A stretch of 64,000 nt of DNA from Thermoleophilia bacterium (GCA_025964555.1 JAOPYQ010000009.1:1-64000); one strand, 5' to 3'. Shown: positions 7,946 through 16,467, counted from the first letter of the stretch. The notes: generated from the letters alone by a model not told the origin. Numbers and translations: made by a program.

Positions 7946-8916
7946 ACCAGACGCGACTCCTTCTGACGGCGCTCATCGCCGCAGCGAGCCTCGGCGCGCT
8001 ACTCCTGCTCACCGCGGCGCTCGCTCTTGGCGCATCAACTGATACTGGCTCGACCCTCGGGATGCTCCCGGGCCAGGTCGCCGACATCCCGCCCGAGATG
8101 CTCACGATCTACGTACGCGTGGGCGAGCAGACCGGAATCGACTGGGCAGTGCTTGCCGCCATCGGCAAGGTCGAATCAGACCACGCACGCTCCACCGCCG
8201 CCGGCGTGCACAGCGGCGTGAACTTCGCGGGGTGCTGCGCCGGCCCGATGCAGATCAGCCTCGCCGGCGGCGACCAATCCACCTGGGGCAGGTATCGCGC
8301 CGATGGCAACGACGACGGACGCATGAGCGTCTACGACCCCGCCGACGCCGTGCTCGCGGCCGCCAACTACCTCAAGGCAGCCGGCGCACCTGGGGATTAC
8401 GACCGCGCGATCTTCGCTTACAACCACGCCCAGTGGTACGTCACCAAGATCCAGCGAATCGCAGAAGGTTACCGACAGCTGATCTCCAGCCCGCCCATTG
8501 GCGCGACGCCCTGGCAGGTGTTGGCAAGCCCACGAATCACGCTGTCGCCTGCGCAGCGCAGCGACGTCGCGACCGGGCGAGTCGACGCGCGTGTCCTCGC
8601 GCTGCTCGCGTGGTCCGCGCAGCGCCACACGATCTACGTCTCATCCCTTCGGTCAGACCACGGCACATACACCACCTCCGGCAACGTCTCCAACCACAGT
8701 CTGGGACGAGCCGTCGACATCGCAATGGTCGACGGCGCCGCCTGCCAAGGCAACCGCGACGCGCCCTGTGGCCGCCTCGCCGTGGAACTCGCGCGCATCA
8801 CCGGCGAGCTGCATAGCACCGAACTCATCTACTGCTTCGACCCCGACTCCGAATCCTCCGACGCGTGGGCCGCCGCCGACCACTGCGACCACGTCCACGC
8901 AGGCTTCGATCAATGA
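7942..8916 (+). CDS. Secreted cell-wall hydrolase: lytic transglycosylase plus M15-like domain
   Basis: A 324-residue protein with an N-terminal signal or anchor (1-30) and two domains. The first (about 50-165) is a lytic transglycosylase (SLT) domain with the probable catalytic glutamate E78 in GKVESDHA, then CCAGPMQIS and AIFAYNHAQWYV. The second (about 210-324) resembles the M15 D-Ala-D-Ala peptidase fold with putative zinc ligands H252 and D259 (SNHSLGRAVD) and the C-terminal histidines of DHCDHVHAGF. Such enzymes locally open peptidoglycan for the transfer channel (the VirB1/ConG-associated role). ATGA overlap with the preceding membrane protein places it in the conjugation operon. Confidence 0.8.
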   Translation: MNQTRLLLTALIAAASLGALLLLTAALALGASTDTGSTLGMLPGQVADIPPEMLTIYVRVGEQTGIDWAVLAAIGKVESDHARSTAAGVHSGVNFAGCCAGPMQISLAGGDQSTWGRYRADGNDDGRMSVYDPADAVLAAANYLKAAGAPGDYDRAIFAYNHAQWYVTKIQRIAEGYRQLISSPPIGATPWQVLASPRITLSPAQRSDVATGRVDARVLALLAWSAQRHTIYVSSLRSDHGTYTTSGNVSNHSLGRAVDIAMVDGAACQGNRDAPCGRLAVELARITGELHSTELIYCFDPDSESSDAWAAADHCDHVHAGFDQ

Positions 8917-8999
8917 GCGGGTTCCGTCCACAGGCTTCGCGCACGAAGGCGCGCCCGCATGGGGCAACCAATGGGCCCGGGTTGCTGGGTCGTGTGCAG

Positions 9000-9118
9000 T
9001 CGTTTCATCGTCGCGCCAAGCCGCGCTCGCCGTCGCAAGGCATCCCCCACATCACGCGTGATGCGAGCCCCGCCGCCCAGGGCGGCCGGATGGGAGCACC
9101 CCCTGCCTTGACACGCGA
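9000..9118 (+). repeat. Structured non-coding element, copy 1 (upstream of ssb)
   Basis: This non-coding block is shared with 13380-13495. Both have CATCCCCC followed by the palindrome ATCACGCGTGAT (9051-9062 here), a GC-rich hairpin (CCGCC/GGCGG, about 9071-9083), then GCACCCCCTG and a TTGACA/TTGCAC-type hexamer followed by CGCG. The hairpin sequence differs between copies but pairing is kept, which suggests selection for structure. The element ends about 70 bases before the ssb start. Possible roles are a structured RNA leader, a regulator-binding region or a single-strand promoter active on transferred DNA. Confidence 0.6.
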
Positions 9119-9186
9119 GCCGCGCGCTCGGCGCGGCCATCACTTCCAACACCAACGACACGCAACCCACAGCCCGAAGGAGCACC

Positions 9187-9534
9187 ATGAACATCGTCGC
9201 ACTCGTCGGCAACGCAGCAACCGCACCCGAACTGAGGCACACCACCAGCGGCAAGGCCATGTGCCGCTTCCGCATCGCGATCAGCCGCCCCGGCGGCGAG
9301 CACGCCGACTTCATCGACATCGTCTGTTGGGAGCGCCAGGCCGAGGTCGTGAACGAGTACGTGCAGCTCGGACGTCGCGTCGCAATCGACGGACGCCTGC
9401 GCCAGACCAGCTGGGACGCCGAAGACGGCCGCCGCAGCAAGGTCGAGGTCATCGCCCACCGCGTCGACCTGCTCGGTGGACGCCGCGAGGGCGCGCCTGC
9501 GCCGGCAGCCCAGGAAGCGGTCGAGGTCGTCTGA
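9187..9534 (+). CDS. ssb: Single-stranded DNA-binding protein
   Basis: A 115-residue protein with the bacterial SSB OB-fold: MNIVALVGNAATAPELRHT at the start, FRIAISR, IDIVCWERQAEVV, and GRRVAIDGRLRQTSW. It coats single-stranded DNA during transfer and establishment. Element-encoded SSBs are common in conjugative plasmids and ICEs. It is shorter than chromosomal SSBs (about 150-180 residues) and lacks the acidic DDDIPF-type C-terminal tip that recruits replication proteins, ending instead in AVEVV. The ribosome site GAAGGAG (9176-9182) supports the ATG at 9187. A duplicated structured element lies just upstream. Confidence 0.92.
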   Translation: MNIVALVGNAATAPELRHTTSGKAMCRFRIAISRPGGEHADFIDIVCWERQAEVVNEYVQLGRRVAIDGRLRQTSWDAEDGRRSKVEVIAHRVDLLGGRREGAPAPAAQEAVEVV

Positions 9535-9546
9535 CGCGCCGCCAAG

Positions 9547-9579
9547 TTCGGGCGGGAGGCCCCGCGCCTCCCGCCCGAA
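9547..9579 (+). terminator. Hairpin downstream of ssb
   Basis: Perfect 14-bp arms (9547-9560 and 9566-9579) around a 5-base CCCGC loop, 12 bases after the ssb stop codon. There is no T-tract, but the position and stability fit a transcription terminator or an mRNA 3' stabiliser. Confidence 0.65.
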
Positions 9580-9619
9580 TCCTGCACATTGTGCGTCGCG
9601 ATCGAACAGGTTGACAAAA

Positions 9620-10420
9620 ATGCAACAAGCTCCAACTATGGAACTTCCCCTAGCGCCAATGAGCGCGCCCCTCCCCGATCCCCCGGTACCCCACGTGGCC
9701 GATCAGACCCAGACAATCGACGGCACCTTCACGCTCTCGGACCTCGTCGAGGACCTGCACAACGAAGCACGCACCGACACGGCAATTCCCGCGACAGCGA
9801 CCTATCTGCCGCGACCAGACGGGGAAACTCGCAAGCGTTCGGCTCGACGCCCTCCCGCTCGAATGCGACCGCGATGGCGCGTTCATTTCTTATCGCGACC
9901 GGTTCTGGGGATCACGCTCCTGATCAGTCTCGCGACCGCCGCAGCGCTCTACGGACCCAAGCCGAACGCCGCCCGCAATGATGGAGCGTCGGAGCAGCCG
10001 ACACAGGTAGCGACTGGACCGGAAAAGCCGAGGACGCTCCACACGGTGACGCGCCTCACGAAGACGACGACACCTGGAACCAACCCGCCCGAGGGCAAGC
10101 AGCGAACTCGGAAGCAGTCACCAGGCGGCGATGCCTCCTCGCAGCTGCCAACGCGCGAGACCTCGCAGGGGTCATCTCAGGCCACGGGGAACACCCAGAC
10201 AGCTCCCAAGCCCGACGCATCGAGTGGTCCCTCGCCAACGACTACGCGCCCGAAGCCATCCAAGCCAGCGCCGGCCCAGACGAATCCAACTCCGACAACG
10301 CCGACGCCGACAACGCCTGCCCCAGCCACGACGACCCCGGCAGTCGAGGCTCCAAGCCCTACGCCCGCTGCCTCCACCGGGTCGGTCGACTCCTGCGACC
10401 CGGTGAATGAGACGTGCTGA
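9620..10420 (+). CDS. Single-pass membrane protein with long Pro/Thr-rich extracellular tail
   Basis: A 266-residue protein with a cytoplasmic N-terminus of about 90 residues, an arginine-rich stretch, one membrane helix (around GITLLISLATAAALYG), and about 155 residues of low-complexity Pro/Thr/Ser/Lys sequence rich in TPTTP and PAPA repeats, typical of a cell-wall-spanning linker. It ends in a short Cys-containing tail (SVDSCDPVNETC). No enzymatic motif is visible. It lies between ssb and a surface protein gene and may present or scaffold cell-surface components of the transfer machinery. The ATG at 9620 follows AACAGG. The family is not recognised. Confidence 0.6.
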   Translation: MQQAPTMELPLAPMSAPLPDPPVPHVADQTQTIDGTFTLSDLVEDLHNEARTDTAIPATATYLPRPDGETRKRSARRPPARMRPRWRVHFLSRPVLGITLLISLATAAALYGPKPNAARNDGASEQPTQVATGPEKPRTLHTVTRLTKTTTPGTNPPEGKQRTRKQSPGGDASSQLPTRETSQGSSQATGNTQTAPKPDASSGPSPTTTRPKPSKPAPAQTNPTPTTPTPTTPAPATTTPAVEAPSPTPAASTGSVDSCDPVNETC

Positions 10421-10449
10421 ACCACATCCGCGAATCCCAAGGACCCTGC

Positions 10450-12651
10450 ATGCGCCCAAACCGACTTTTTCCCGTCCTCACTGTGATCGCACTGCTCGCG
10501 GTGCTCGCCATTCCGACGACGAGCTGGGCCGGCTCGTACTGGGCGGGCCTGCGGGCTGATCGAGGCGAAGTCCAGTCGGGCGTCAACGGGTTCTCGTGGC
10601 ACTCCCACGGCGGGTCGTTCAACAAGTACGGCTCACACTGCGAGGCACTGCCCGGCAGCTACATCGCCGGCGCGTACTGCATCCTGCGATTCAACGTGCC
10701 CGCCGGCCTCACCGCAGGCGCCGCCAGCGGCGGCGGAATCGCTCGAGGCGACTTTCGCACCGCGAACGACAACTTCGTACTGCGCAGCGAACGCCCAAAC
10801 GGAAATCCCAACAACGTCGTGGACTCGCCCGGCGACGGCGCGTTCAACCACGGATGGGGCGCGCTCGGAAGCTACGTCGACGTCGGGCTGCGAACCACAG
10901 CCGCGACCTCAACCAACGCCACCACCAACTGGTTCCACATCAACACCATCGACATCCTCCTGAACGACCCATCCGCTCCCGTGATCCGCAACGTCTCGGC
11001 TGCCGGCGGCGCGTGGAAGGGACCCGGATGTACCGCACTCAACTACGCCTGGGGCGACGATGGTTCGCAGCTGTGGTCGACGTCGCTCACGAACCTGTCC
11101 ACAGGCGCAGGCGTCCACGGATGGAACGCGACACCGAGCATGACCGTCGTGCAGAGCGGCGTGCCGACAGCTTCGTTCGACACGTGCCTGCCGGCGCAGC
11201 CGACCGGCACCTACACCTACCGCACCAGCGCCACCGACCGATCCGGCAACCCCGCCAGCTACGACTTCAACATCACCTTCGACACCACACTGCCGACCCT
11301 CGGAGAGCCCACATTCGCGGGAGCACCGATTGGTGATGGGGCGACCATCACGACCAGCTACCGCCCCAACTTCAGCTGGACCATCGGCGACGCCCACAGC
11401 GGCGTCGCATCCATCCAGGCGCGCATCGACGGGACACCCGTACCCGCGAACGTTCACGGCGGGACGGCAACCACTGACCTCGTGGCCGATCTCTCAATGG
11501 CCGACCACACGATCTCGATGACGGTCACCGACGCCGTCGGCAATACCACGACCCGAACGCAGCGGGTCCGGGTCGCGGACGCGACGAAGCCGGTGATCAC
11601 GGTGAACCTGCCGAGCCGAAATGGCGGGAACACGCCGATGCTCGACGTGTCGGCGGTGGACGATCGAAGCGGTATCGCACCCGTCAGCTGGGCCGTATTC
11701 GTCAACGCACAGCCAGTCGTCGTCGCAAGCGCCGGCGATCGCCTCCAGGCCGAGCTGGGCTACCTCGTCGACGGCACGCACACCATCGAAGTACGCGTCG
11801 CAGATCGGGCTGGGAACGGCACCGTTCTCCAGATGAACTACACCGCCCAAGGTAACAGCCTCGTGAACGAGCTCCCAGGCATCCACGGGCTCTACGTTCT
11901 CGAGGCGCCGGCAACGTTCGAGGCCGGCACGATGGCACGCATCCGCGCCGCGGCGGTCAAGCACGGGAGGCCGCTCGCAGGCATGCGTGCAGAAATCCAC
12001 CAGGGAGCCGCGACGATCGCTGGCAAGCCGATCGCGCAGGATGGCACCGTCGACATTGCCGTGACCGTGAACGCGGCAGGCCCGCTTACGCTGACCGTCA
12101 ACGGATCCGGCATGCCTGACCAGACCATCGAGTTCCGCTTCGTGCCGAAGCCCGAAGCTGCTGCGGCCGCGGCGAAGGACGACAAGGCCACGGCACCCAC
12201 TGCGGCAGCAGTACCCGCAACGCCCCCTGTCACCGTTGACCGCGTGCTCGACGGGGACACGATCCAACTTCGCGACGGACGAATCGTCAGCCTCCTCCAG
12301 ATTGACGCGCCGGAGACTGACGAATGCTTTGGCGGTAGGTCGACACGCTCGCTGCGTGCACTACTTCGCCCCGGGACACGCGTCACGCTGGCGATCGATC
12401 CGCGACTGACCAGGACAGATGCCCAGGGACAGCTGCTGCGGTACGTGATCCACGGACGACGCAACATCAACCGAGTGCTGGTGCAGCAAGGAGCCGCCGC
12501 TCCATACTTCGTGAAGGCACAGCGCGGCATGCATGCACGGGCCATGCTCGGCGACGCGATGTCAGCCCGGAAGGCTCGACGAGGCATGTGGAAGGCTTGC
12601 CCCGCAACGAAGCTCACGCCGGCACGAGGCGCTAACACCGGTCCAACCTGA
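10450..12651 (+). CDS. Secreted Ig-like repeat protein with C-terminal SNase-like domain
   Basis: A 733-residue exported protein. The signal peptide covers residues 1-27 (cleavage after TTSWA). A unique N-terminal domain (about 28-190) precedes Ig-like/Big-type repeats (about 190-480, with TYRTSATDRSGNPASY and TISMTVTDAVGNTTT) and a further beta-rich domain. An Ala/Lys linker leads to a staphylococcal-nuclease fold from about residue 596 (DRVLDGDTIQL, LLQIDAPETDE). The DGDT, D and E metal-site residues are present, but by eye the two catalytic arginines are replaced (VSLLQIDAPE instead of xRLLxIDxPE, and GQLLRYV instead of GRLLAYV). AAGGA at 10439-10443 supports the ATG at 10450. A GTG at 10414 overlaps the previous gene. 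Confidence 0.8.
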   Translation: MRPNRLFPVLTVIALLAVLAIPTTSWAGSYWAGLRADRGEVQSGVNGFSWHSHGGSFNKYGSHCEALPGSYIAGAYCILRFNVPAGLTAGAASGGGIARGDFRTANDNFVLRSERPNGNPNNVVDSPGDGAFNHGWGALGSYVDVGLRTTAATSTNATTNWFHINTIDILLNDPSAPVIRNVSAAGGAWKGPGCTALNYAWGDDGSQLWSTSLTNLSTGAGVHGWNATPSMTVVQSGVPTASFDTCLPAQPTGTYTYRTSATDRSGNPASYDFNITFDTTLPTLGEPTFAGAPIGDGATITTSYRPNFSWTIGDAHSGVASIQARIDGTPVPANVHGGTATTDLVADLSMADHTISMTVTDAVGNTTTRTQRVRVADATKPVITVNLPSRNGGNTPMLDVSAVDDRSGIAPVSWAVFVNAQPVVVASAGDRLQAELGYLVDGTHTIEVRVADRAGNGTVLQMNYTAQGNSLVNELPGIHGLYVLEAPATFEAGTMARIRAAAVKHGRPLAGMRAEIHQGAATIAGKPIAQDGTVDIAVTVNAAGPLTLTVNGSGMPDQTIEFRFVPKPEAAAAAAKDDKATAPTAAAVPATPPVTVDRVLDGDTIQLRDGRIVSLLQIDAPETDECFGGRSTRSLRALLRPGTRVTLAIDPRLTRTDAQGQLLRYVIHGRRNINRVLVQQGAAAPYFVKAQRGMHARAMLGDAMSARKARRGMWKACPATKLTPARGANTGPT

Positions 12652-12671
12652 CCGTCCAACGGAGACTTCTG

Positions 12672-13271
12672 ATGAAGCACAACCCGCGAGGTACCGATTT
12701 GCGACATCGTGTCGCGCCGCGTCTCACGTATGCGAACGTCATGGCAACGATTGCGGTGGCGCTGTCGCTTGGCGGAGTCTCCTATGCCGCCGTCGCCCTC
12801 CCGCGCAACAGCGTCGGCGCCGCGCAGCTGCAGACGAACTCAGTGACCACGACCAAGGTCGCGAACGGGTCACTCACCCTTCGGGACCTCGCGGCCCCAA
12901 CTCGTCGAGCGCTCACTGGAACAAGTGGTCCCGCTGGAGCGGTCGGCTCTGCCGGACCGACGGGCGCACCGGGCGCGCGCGGCCCGAGCACCATCCACAC
13001 GTCAGCGACCAGCGCGCCGTCAACGATGACGCTGCCAGCGGGATCGCACCTCGTATTCGGATTCGCCCGCTCGAGCACGCCTGGAACTAGCTGCACGCTC
13101 ACGATTGGTAGCGATACCGACACCGCAGGCTTGCCACAGGGTGGCGCCATGACACTAATGCTTGCGGTCCAGCTCACAAGCGCGACCCCCGCGACTCTTT
13201 CCTGCAGCGGCACCGTCACCTACGGCTCTCGTCTCGCCGCCGTTCAGGCCGACGCCCTCTCGATTTCCTAG
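12672..13271 (+). CDS. Secreted collagen-repeat protein of Solirubrobacterales type
   Basis: A 199-residue protein with an N-terminal hydrophobic anchor (LTYANVMATIAVALSLGGVS), a short conserved segment rich in Asn/Ser/Val (PRNSVGAAQLQTNSVTTTKV), a short collagen-like Gly-X-Y stretch (GPAGAVGSAGPTGAPGARGP, about residues 85-104), and a beta-rich C-terminal domain with two cysteines. Proteins with this N-terminus are numerous in Thermoleophilia and are one reason for the taxonomic call. It probably sits on the cell surface. It follows the SNase-fusion gene after 20 bases and may be co-transcribed with it. Confidence 0.7.
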   Translation: MKHNPRGTDLRHRVAPRLTYANVMATIAVALSLGGVSYAAVALPRNSVGAAQLQTNSVTTTKVANGSLTLRDLAAPTRRALTGTSGPAGAVGSAGPTGAPGARGPSTIHTSATSAPSTMTLPAGSHLVFGFARSSTPGTSCTLTIGSDTDTAGLPQGGAMTLMLAVQLTSATPATLSCSGTVTYGSRLAAVQADALSIS

Positions 13272-13379
13272 AAGCGCTTCAAGGGACGATCTGTTTCCGT
13301 AGTGCGTCGGCGCGTCTCACGACGTGACGGCCGCTGCCGAGCGTAGATCGCACTGGCCGCCATGCCGGTTCAGATGCAG

Positions 13380-13495
13380 AGCGCTTCATGATCGCTCGCC
13401 ACGCTCGGCTTCGCGCAACGCCATCCCCCGCATCACGCGTGATGCACGCCTGCGGCGAGCCCTGCGGGCGGGTGCACCCCCTGGCATTGCACGCG
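13380..13495 (+). repeat. Structured non-coding element, copy 2
   Basis: The second copy of the element at 9000-9118. Matching parts in order: GC-CTTCAT near the start, CATCCCCC, the perfect 16-bp palindrome GCATCACGCGTGATGC (13430-13445), a hairpin GCCTGC/GCGGGC (about 13448-13470), GCACCCCCTG and TTGCACGCG. It ends about 55 bases before a 63-codon gene, whose ATG has an AGGAGG ribosome site. The surrounding 13272-13550 stretch holds no gene. A small palindrome GAAGCGCTTC sits at 13271-13280. Confidence 0.6.
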
Positions 13496-13550
13496 CCTTC
13501 GTCGCGCGAGCTGTCCATGCGCGTCAGCACAGACCCGGCCAGGAGGCCCC

Positions 13551-13742
13551 ATGAACGCGATCAGGCTCAACACCGATCAATGGCTCGACATCGATCCCGA
13601 GTACCGGGCGATCGTCGACCACACCCCCCACGTCTTCGCCTATGACGAAGAGCTCGCCGTCCACGTGCTCGTACCGGTCGCGATCACTGACCTTCGACCG
13701 CGCCAGCTCATCACGACCACCCGACCACTACAGCTCGCGTAG
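13551..13742 (+). CDS. 63-residue acidic protein of unknown function
   Basis: A small soluble acidic protein (MNAIRLNTDQWLDIDPEYRA at the start, then HVFAYDEELAVHVLVPV). It has no signal sequence or recognisable motif. The ribosome site CAGGAGG at 13540-13546 is strong. It lies downstream of copy 2 of the structured element, in the same arrangement as ssb behind copy 1. If the element controls early expression after DNA entry, this protein could be an establishment or anti-defence factor. Small acidic proteins often have such roles in mobile DNA, but this is inference from context only. Confidence 0.55.
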   Translation: MNAIRLNTDQWLDIDPEYRAIVDHTPHVFAYDEELAVHVLVPVAITDLRPRQLITTTRPLQLA

Positions 13743-13770
13743 AGCGGGACCTACACCGGAGGACGCCACC

Positions 13771-14169
13771 ATGTCACTCGCCACCGCACGCCTTTCCGCA
13801 ACTCTCGCGCGACCCGAACACTGCCCGCTCTGCGGCACCAACAGGGAGACCACCACGCTCACCATCGCAGGGCTGCGAATCGACCTTCGCACACGCAGCG
13901 CATGGGCGTCGGGCATTCAGCTCAAGCTCACCGCCAAGGAATACGACCTGCTCGTCTACCTAGCCGAGCGCACCGACGAGGTCGTCACCAAGCGGCGCCT
14001 CTACCTCGATGTCTGGGGCTATCCGGTGATGCCACGCACGACGCGAACCGTAGACTCACACGTATCGCGGCTTCGGCGCAAGATCGCCGCAAGCGGCGCG
14101 AACAACTGCGTCGTCATCGACAACGTCTGGGGAACCGGCTGGAGGCTTCGAAGCGCAGGCGGCCCCTGA
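13771..14169 (+). CDS. Orphan OmpR/PhoB-type winged-helix protein with N-terminal zinc knuckle
   Basis: A 132-residue DNA-binding protein. Residues 40-130 form a complete response-regulator C-terminal winged helix: LKLTAKEYDLLVYLAERTDEVVTKRRLYLDVWGY, then RTVDSHVSRLRRKI and VWGTGWRL. There is no receiver domain. Instead the N-terminus carries a CPLC motif, which may form half of a zinc site or a redox pair. Standalone Trans_reg_C proteins occur in actinobacterial mobile elements, where they probably control element genes. It is 28 bases behind the 63-residue gene, likely in one operon under copy 2 of the structured element. Confidence 0.8.
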   Translation: MSLATARLSATLARPEHCPLCGTNRETTTLTIAGLRIDLRTRSAWASGIQLKLTAKEYDLLVYLAERTDEVVTKRRLYLDVWGYPVMPRTTRTVDSHVSRLRRKIAASGANNCVVIDNVWGTGWRLRSAGGP

Positions 14170-14225
14170 GACCGAACCCGTGCCATCACCGTCTCGATGG
14201 TCCGGTGCGTAGACTCATTGCACAG

Positions 14226-15767
14226 TCAGTGACACGTCTCAGGTGCGCTGCGGCACACGGCGGCTGTGGGCGCGAGCTCGGTGGTGATCTCGCGGGCCAG
14301 GAACACTGAACCGCCGCCCATGAAGGTTCCGCCGCCGGGATCGCGTACGTCGATGCGTGGCCCTTCGGCGTAGGTGACGTAGATCGGTCGGACGCCGGTC
14401 ACTTGTTCCTGGTCCGCGAATGCAAACTGCAGCAACTCCCCGTCTTGGACATCCAGCATGGCCTCGACGCGCCAGCTGCGACGGATTCGCGTCTCGACGC
14501 TATACACGCGGTCGAGGTCGATGTCACCTACTTTTGCTGGGCCCCCGAGCCCGCTTGCGCCTTCGACGATTTGCCGGGCAGAAACCTTGTACGACTTCAC
14601 GCCCTCATCTAGGTCCGAGGTGAAACGGATGCGCGTCCCGGCACGACCGAACTCGTCCTTGACGTCCTTCGTGATGCTCGCCCCGGGCTGTTCGGCGAGC
14701 CATCGAAACAACGATCGTCGAACGTCGGGCGAGAGTGGCGCGCCGCCGAGCAGCTGCACCGCGTGCTGAATGGAGTCCTCTCGGTCACGTTGAGCTTGGC
14801 TGATGGTGGCCTCAGGCTGCTTCTGTCCGTTAATGGTGGCTGACCCGCCGCGGAACGGGCGCTGGCCGGACTTCAGATGAAACGCGAGTAGGCCGCGTAC
14901 GGCGTGGTCGGGATCGGGATCTTCGTTCGCGGCGTTGATCGCCTCGAGTGATGTGCCCCACCACTGCGCGACGTTGCGCTCGCCCGACTGGGTCTGCCCC
15001 ATCGACTTCTTGTCCATCACGAAATCGTCGGTCTTGAGGAACCCGTCGGGCGTACGCACCCAAGCGCGCTGGAACGGGAGACGTCCATCGCGTGGCCACG
15101 CCATGAGGTTGACGCTGTTCGGGGTCGCGATCGATCGGCGTACGTCGAAGTTCTCGTCTGGTGCAGGCGAGCGGCTCCCGATGCCGCCGATCTTGCCTGT
15201 CTTCGGATCGCGTGAGAACGACGGGTATTCATCCGGCTTGCCTGATCCGCCACTGATGGAGAGCACCTGTCCCGTGCCATCGCTTGCGAGCCATGTCTCG
15301 CTCGCGCTCGCGAAGCCCATCATCATGCTCCGTCGGTCAATGCCCTCGAAGTCGGGTGCGTAGCTCACCGCGAACACATGCACGTATTCGTTGTCGCGCA
15401 GAGGTCGCCAGGTCTCATCGCCTGCAGCTTCGCCGGCCTGCAGCAGCGCGGCAGACGCCGATCCAGGGGCCGCCAGACGCGGCATGCGCGACGTCTCGGA
15501 CTCCCACGGGGCGAGCGCCACTGCCACAATGATTGCGGTGGCCAACGCCGCGATCGCGCCGACCCGCGCCCAGCGCCTCACTCGTCGACGTCCCCGCACA
15601 TCTCGCGTCCGCCGATCATTGCTCGTAATCCCGCCGTTGAGACGCACACCGTGTTCATTGAGCACCCGCGCCTCGAGCGCCGCCGCGCGCGCATCACCGT
15701 CAGGATCGACCTGCCCAAGCGCCTCACGCAGCGCCTCGTCCACGAACGTCTTCGCGTCACCGCTCAT
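14226..15767 (-). CDS. ECF-associated single-pass membrane protein (putative anti-sigma partner), copy 1
   Basis: A 513-residue protein with a cytoplasmic N-terminus of about 65 residues, one membrane helix (around VGAIAALATAIIVAVALAPW) and a large extracytoplasmic domain. It is clearly homologous to the product of 19724-21289: shared features are ALLQAGEAAGDETWRPLRDNE near the membrane, a repeated IQHAVQLLGGAPLSPD... RRSLFRWLAEQPGA block, and a C-terminus ending VCRSAPETC. The layout resembles the CU044_5270-type proteins often encoded after ECF sigma genes, which probably act as membrane-bound regulators. Its start overlaps the end of the sigma gene by 11 bases. Confidence 0.65.
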   Translation of the reverse strand: MSGDAKTFVDEALREALGQVDPDGDARAAALEARVLNEHGVRLNGGITSNDRRTRDVRGRRRVRRWARVGAIAALATAIIVAVALAPWESETSRMPRLAAPGSASAALLQAGEAAGDETWRPLRDNEYVHVFAVSYAPDFEGIDRRSMMMGFASASETWLASDGTGQVLSISGGSGKPDEYPSFSRDPKTGKIGGIGSRSPAPDENFDVRRSIATPNSVNLMAWPRDGRLPFQRAWVRTPDGFLKTDDFVMDKKSMGQTQSGERNVAQWWGTSLEAINAANEDPDPDHAVRGLLAFHLKSGQRPFRGGSATINGQKQPEATISQAQRDREDSIQHAVQLLGGAPLSPDVRRSLFRWLAEQPGASITKDVKDEFGRAGTRIRFTSDLDEGVKSYKVSARQIVEGASGLGGPAKVGDIDLDRVYSVETRIRRSWRVEAMLDVQDGELLQFAFADQEQVTGVRPIYVTYAEGPRIDVRDPGGGTFMGGGSVFLAREITTELAPTAAVCRSAPETCH

Positions 15768-16335
15768 CGCACACTCCCTCGTCCTCGAACTGGTCTGCGA
15801 TAGTTCGCCGTGCGCGCAGGAGCCAGCTGCGCACCGTTGCCGCTGGTACGTCGATCAGCGCTGCGACACTGCTCGGTTCAAGGTCGCCGATCGCCACGAG
15901 CAACAACACGGTCTGCTGATCGTCCGGAAGCGCGTGAAGTGCGCGCAGCAGTCGTGGCGCAAGGCGCTCCGCGTCTAGTCGCACCACGCTCGCGTCGTCG
16001 AACTCCTCCGTACCGTCCGCGGCCTCGTACCCGCCTCGTTCAACTCGTCGCACCCAGCGACGACGGGCACGACCCATCGAGCGGCACCGGTTCCACACAA
16101 TGCCAGCGAGCCACGCACGCTCCCCCGCAATCGTCGAGTCGTAGGTCGCTCGCTCGCGCCATGCCACAGCGAACGCCTCGGACAACACATCATCCGCCTC
16201 GTCTGGCCCAACCTGCGCCACCGCAATACGCCGAAGCACCGCCAGGTGCTCGCGCACGAGAGCCCGCAACCACGCATCATCGCCGCGCGACTTCTCGCGA
16301 TGGAGCTCCGGTTCGGTGATCGTCTGCTGATCCAT
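15757..16335 (-). CDS. ECF-family RNA polymerase sigma factor, copy 1
   Basis: A 192-residue sigma-70 family protein with region 2 (DEADDVLSEAFAVAWRERA, promoter -10 recognition) and region 4 (LIDVPAATVRSWLLRARRTI, -35 recognition), joined by a linker without the N-terminal regions of housekeeping sigmas. It forms an overlapping gene pair with the membrane protein at 14226-15767, the usual arrangement for a sigma factor held by a membrane regulator. A matching pair occurs at 19141-21289. I prefer the ATG at 16335. A TTG at 16401 would add 22 residues. Confidence 0.8.
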   Translation of the reverse strand: MDQQTITEPELHREKSRGDDAWLRALVREHLAVLRRIAVAQVGPDEADDVLSEAFAVAWRERATYDSTIAGERAWLAGIVWNRCRSMGRARRRWVRRVERGGYEAADGTEEFDDASVVRLDAERLAPRLLRALHALPDDQQTVLLLVAIGDLEPSSVAALIDVPAATVRSWLLRARRTIADQFEDEGVCDER

Positions 16336-16467
16336 CTGCAACCAATGTGCCGCCAACGTGCGGAGCGTTGCAGCAACACGACAATCGTACGCGTCAGGCA
16401 ACAGACGTTGGCCAGGCGCGCGTGCTCGGGCCCCTCGCAGCGCGGGCGCGAACGCGACTTTTCACTC

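Noticed and set aside
9000-13495. CRISPR array
   Set aside because: Only two copies about 4.4 kb apart, each over 110 bases and imperfect. No regular spacers.
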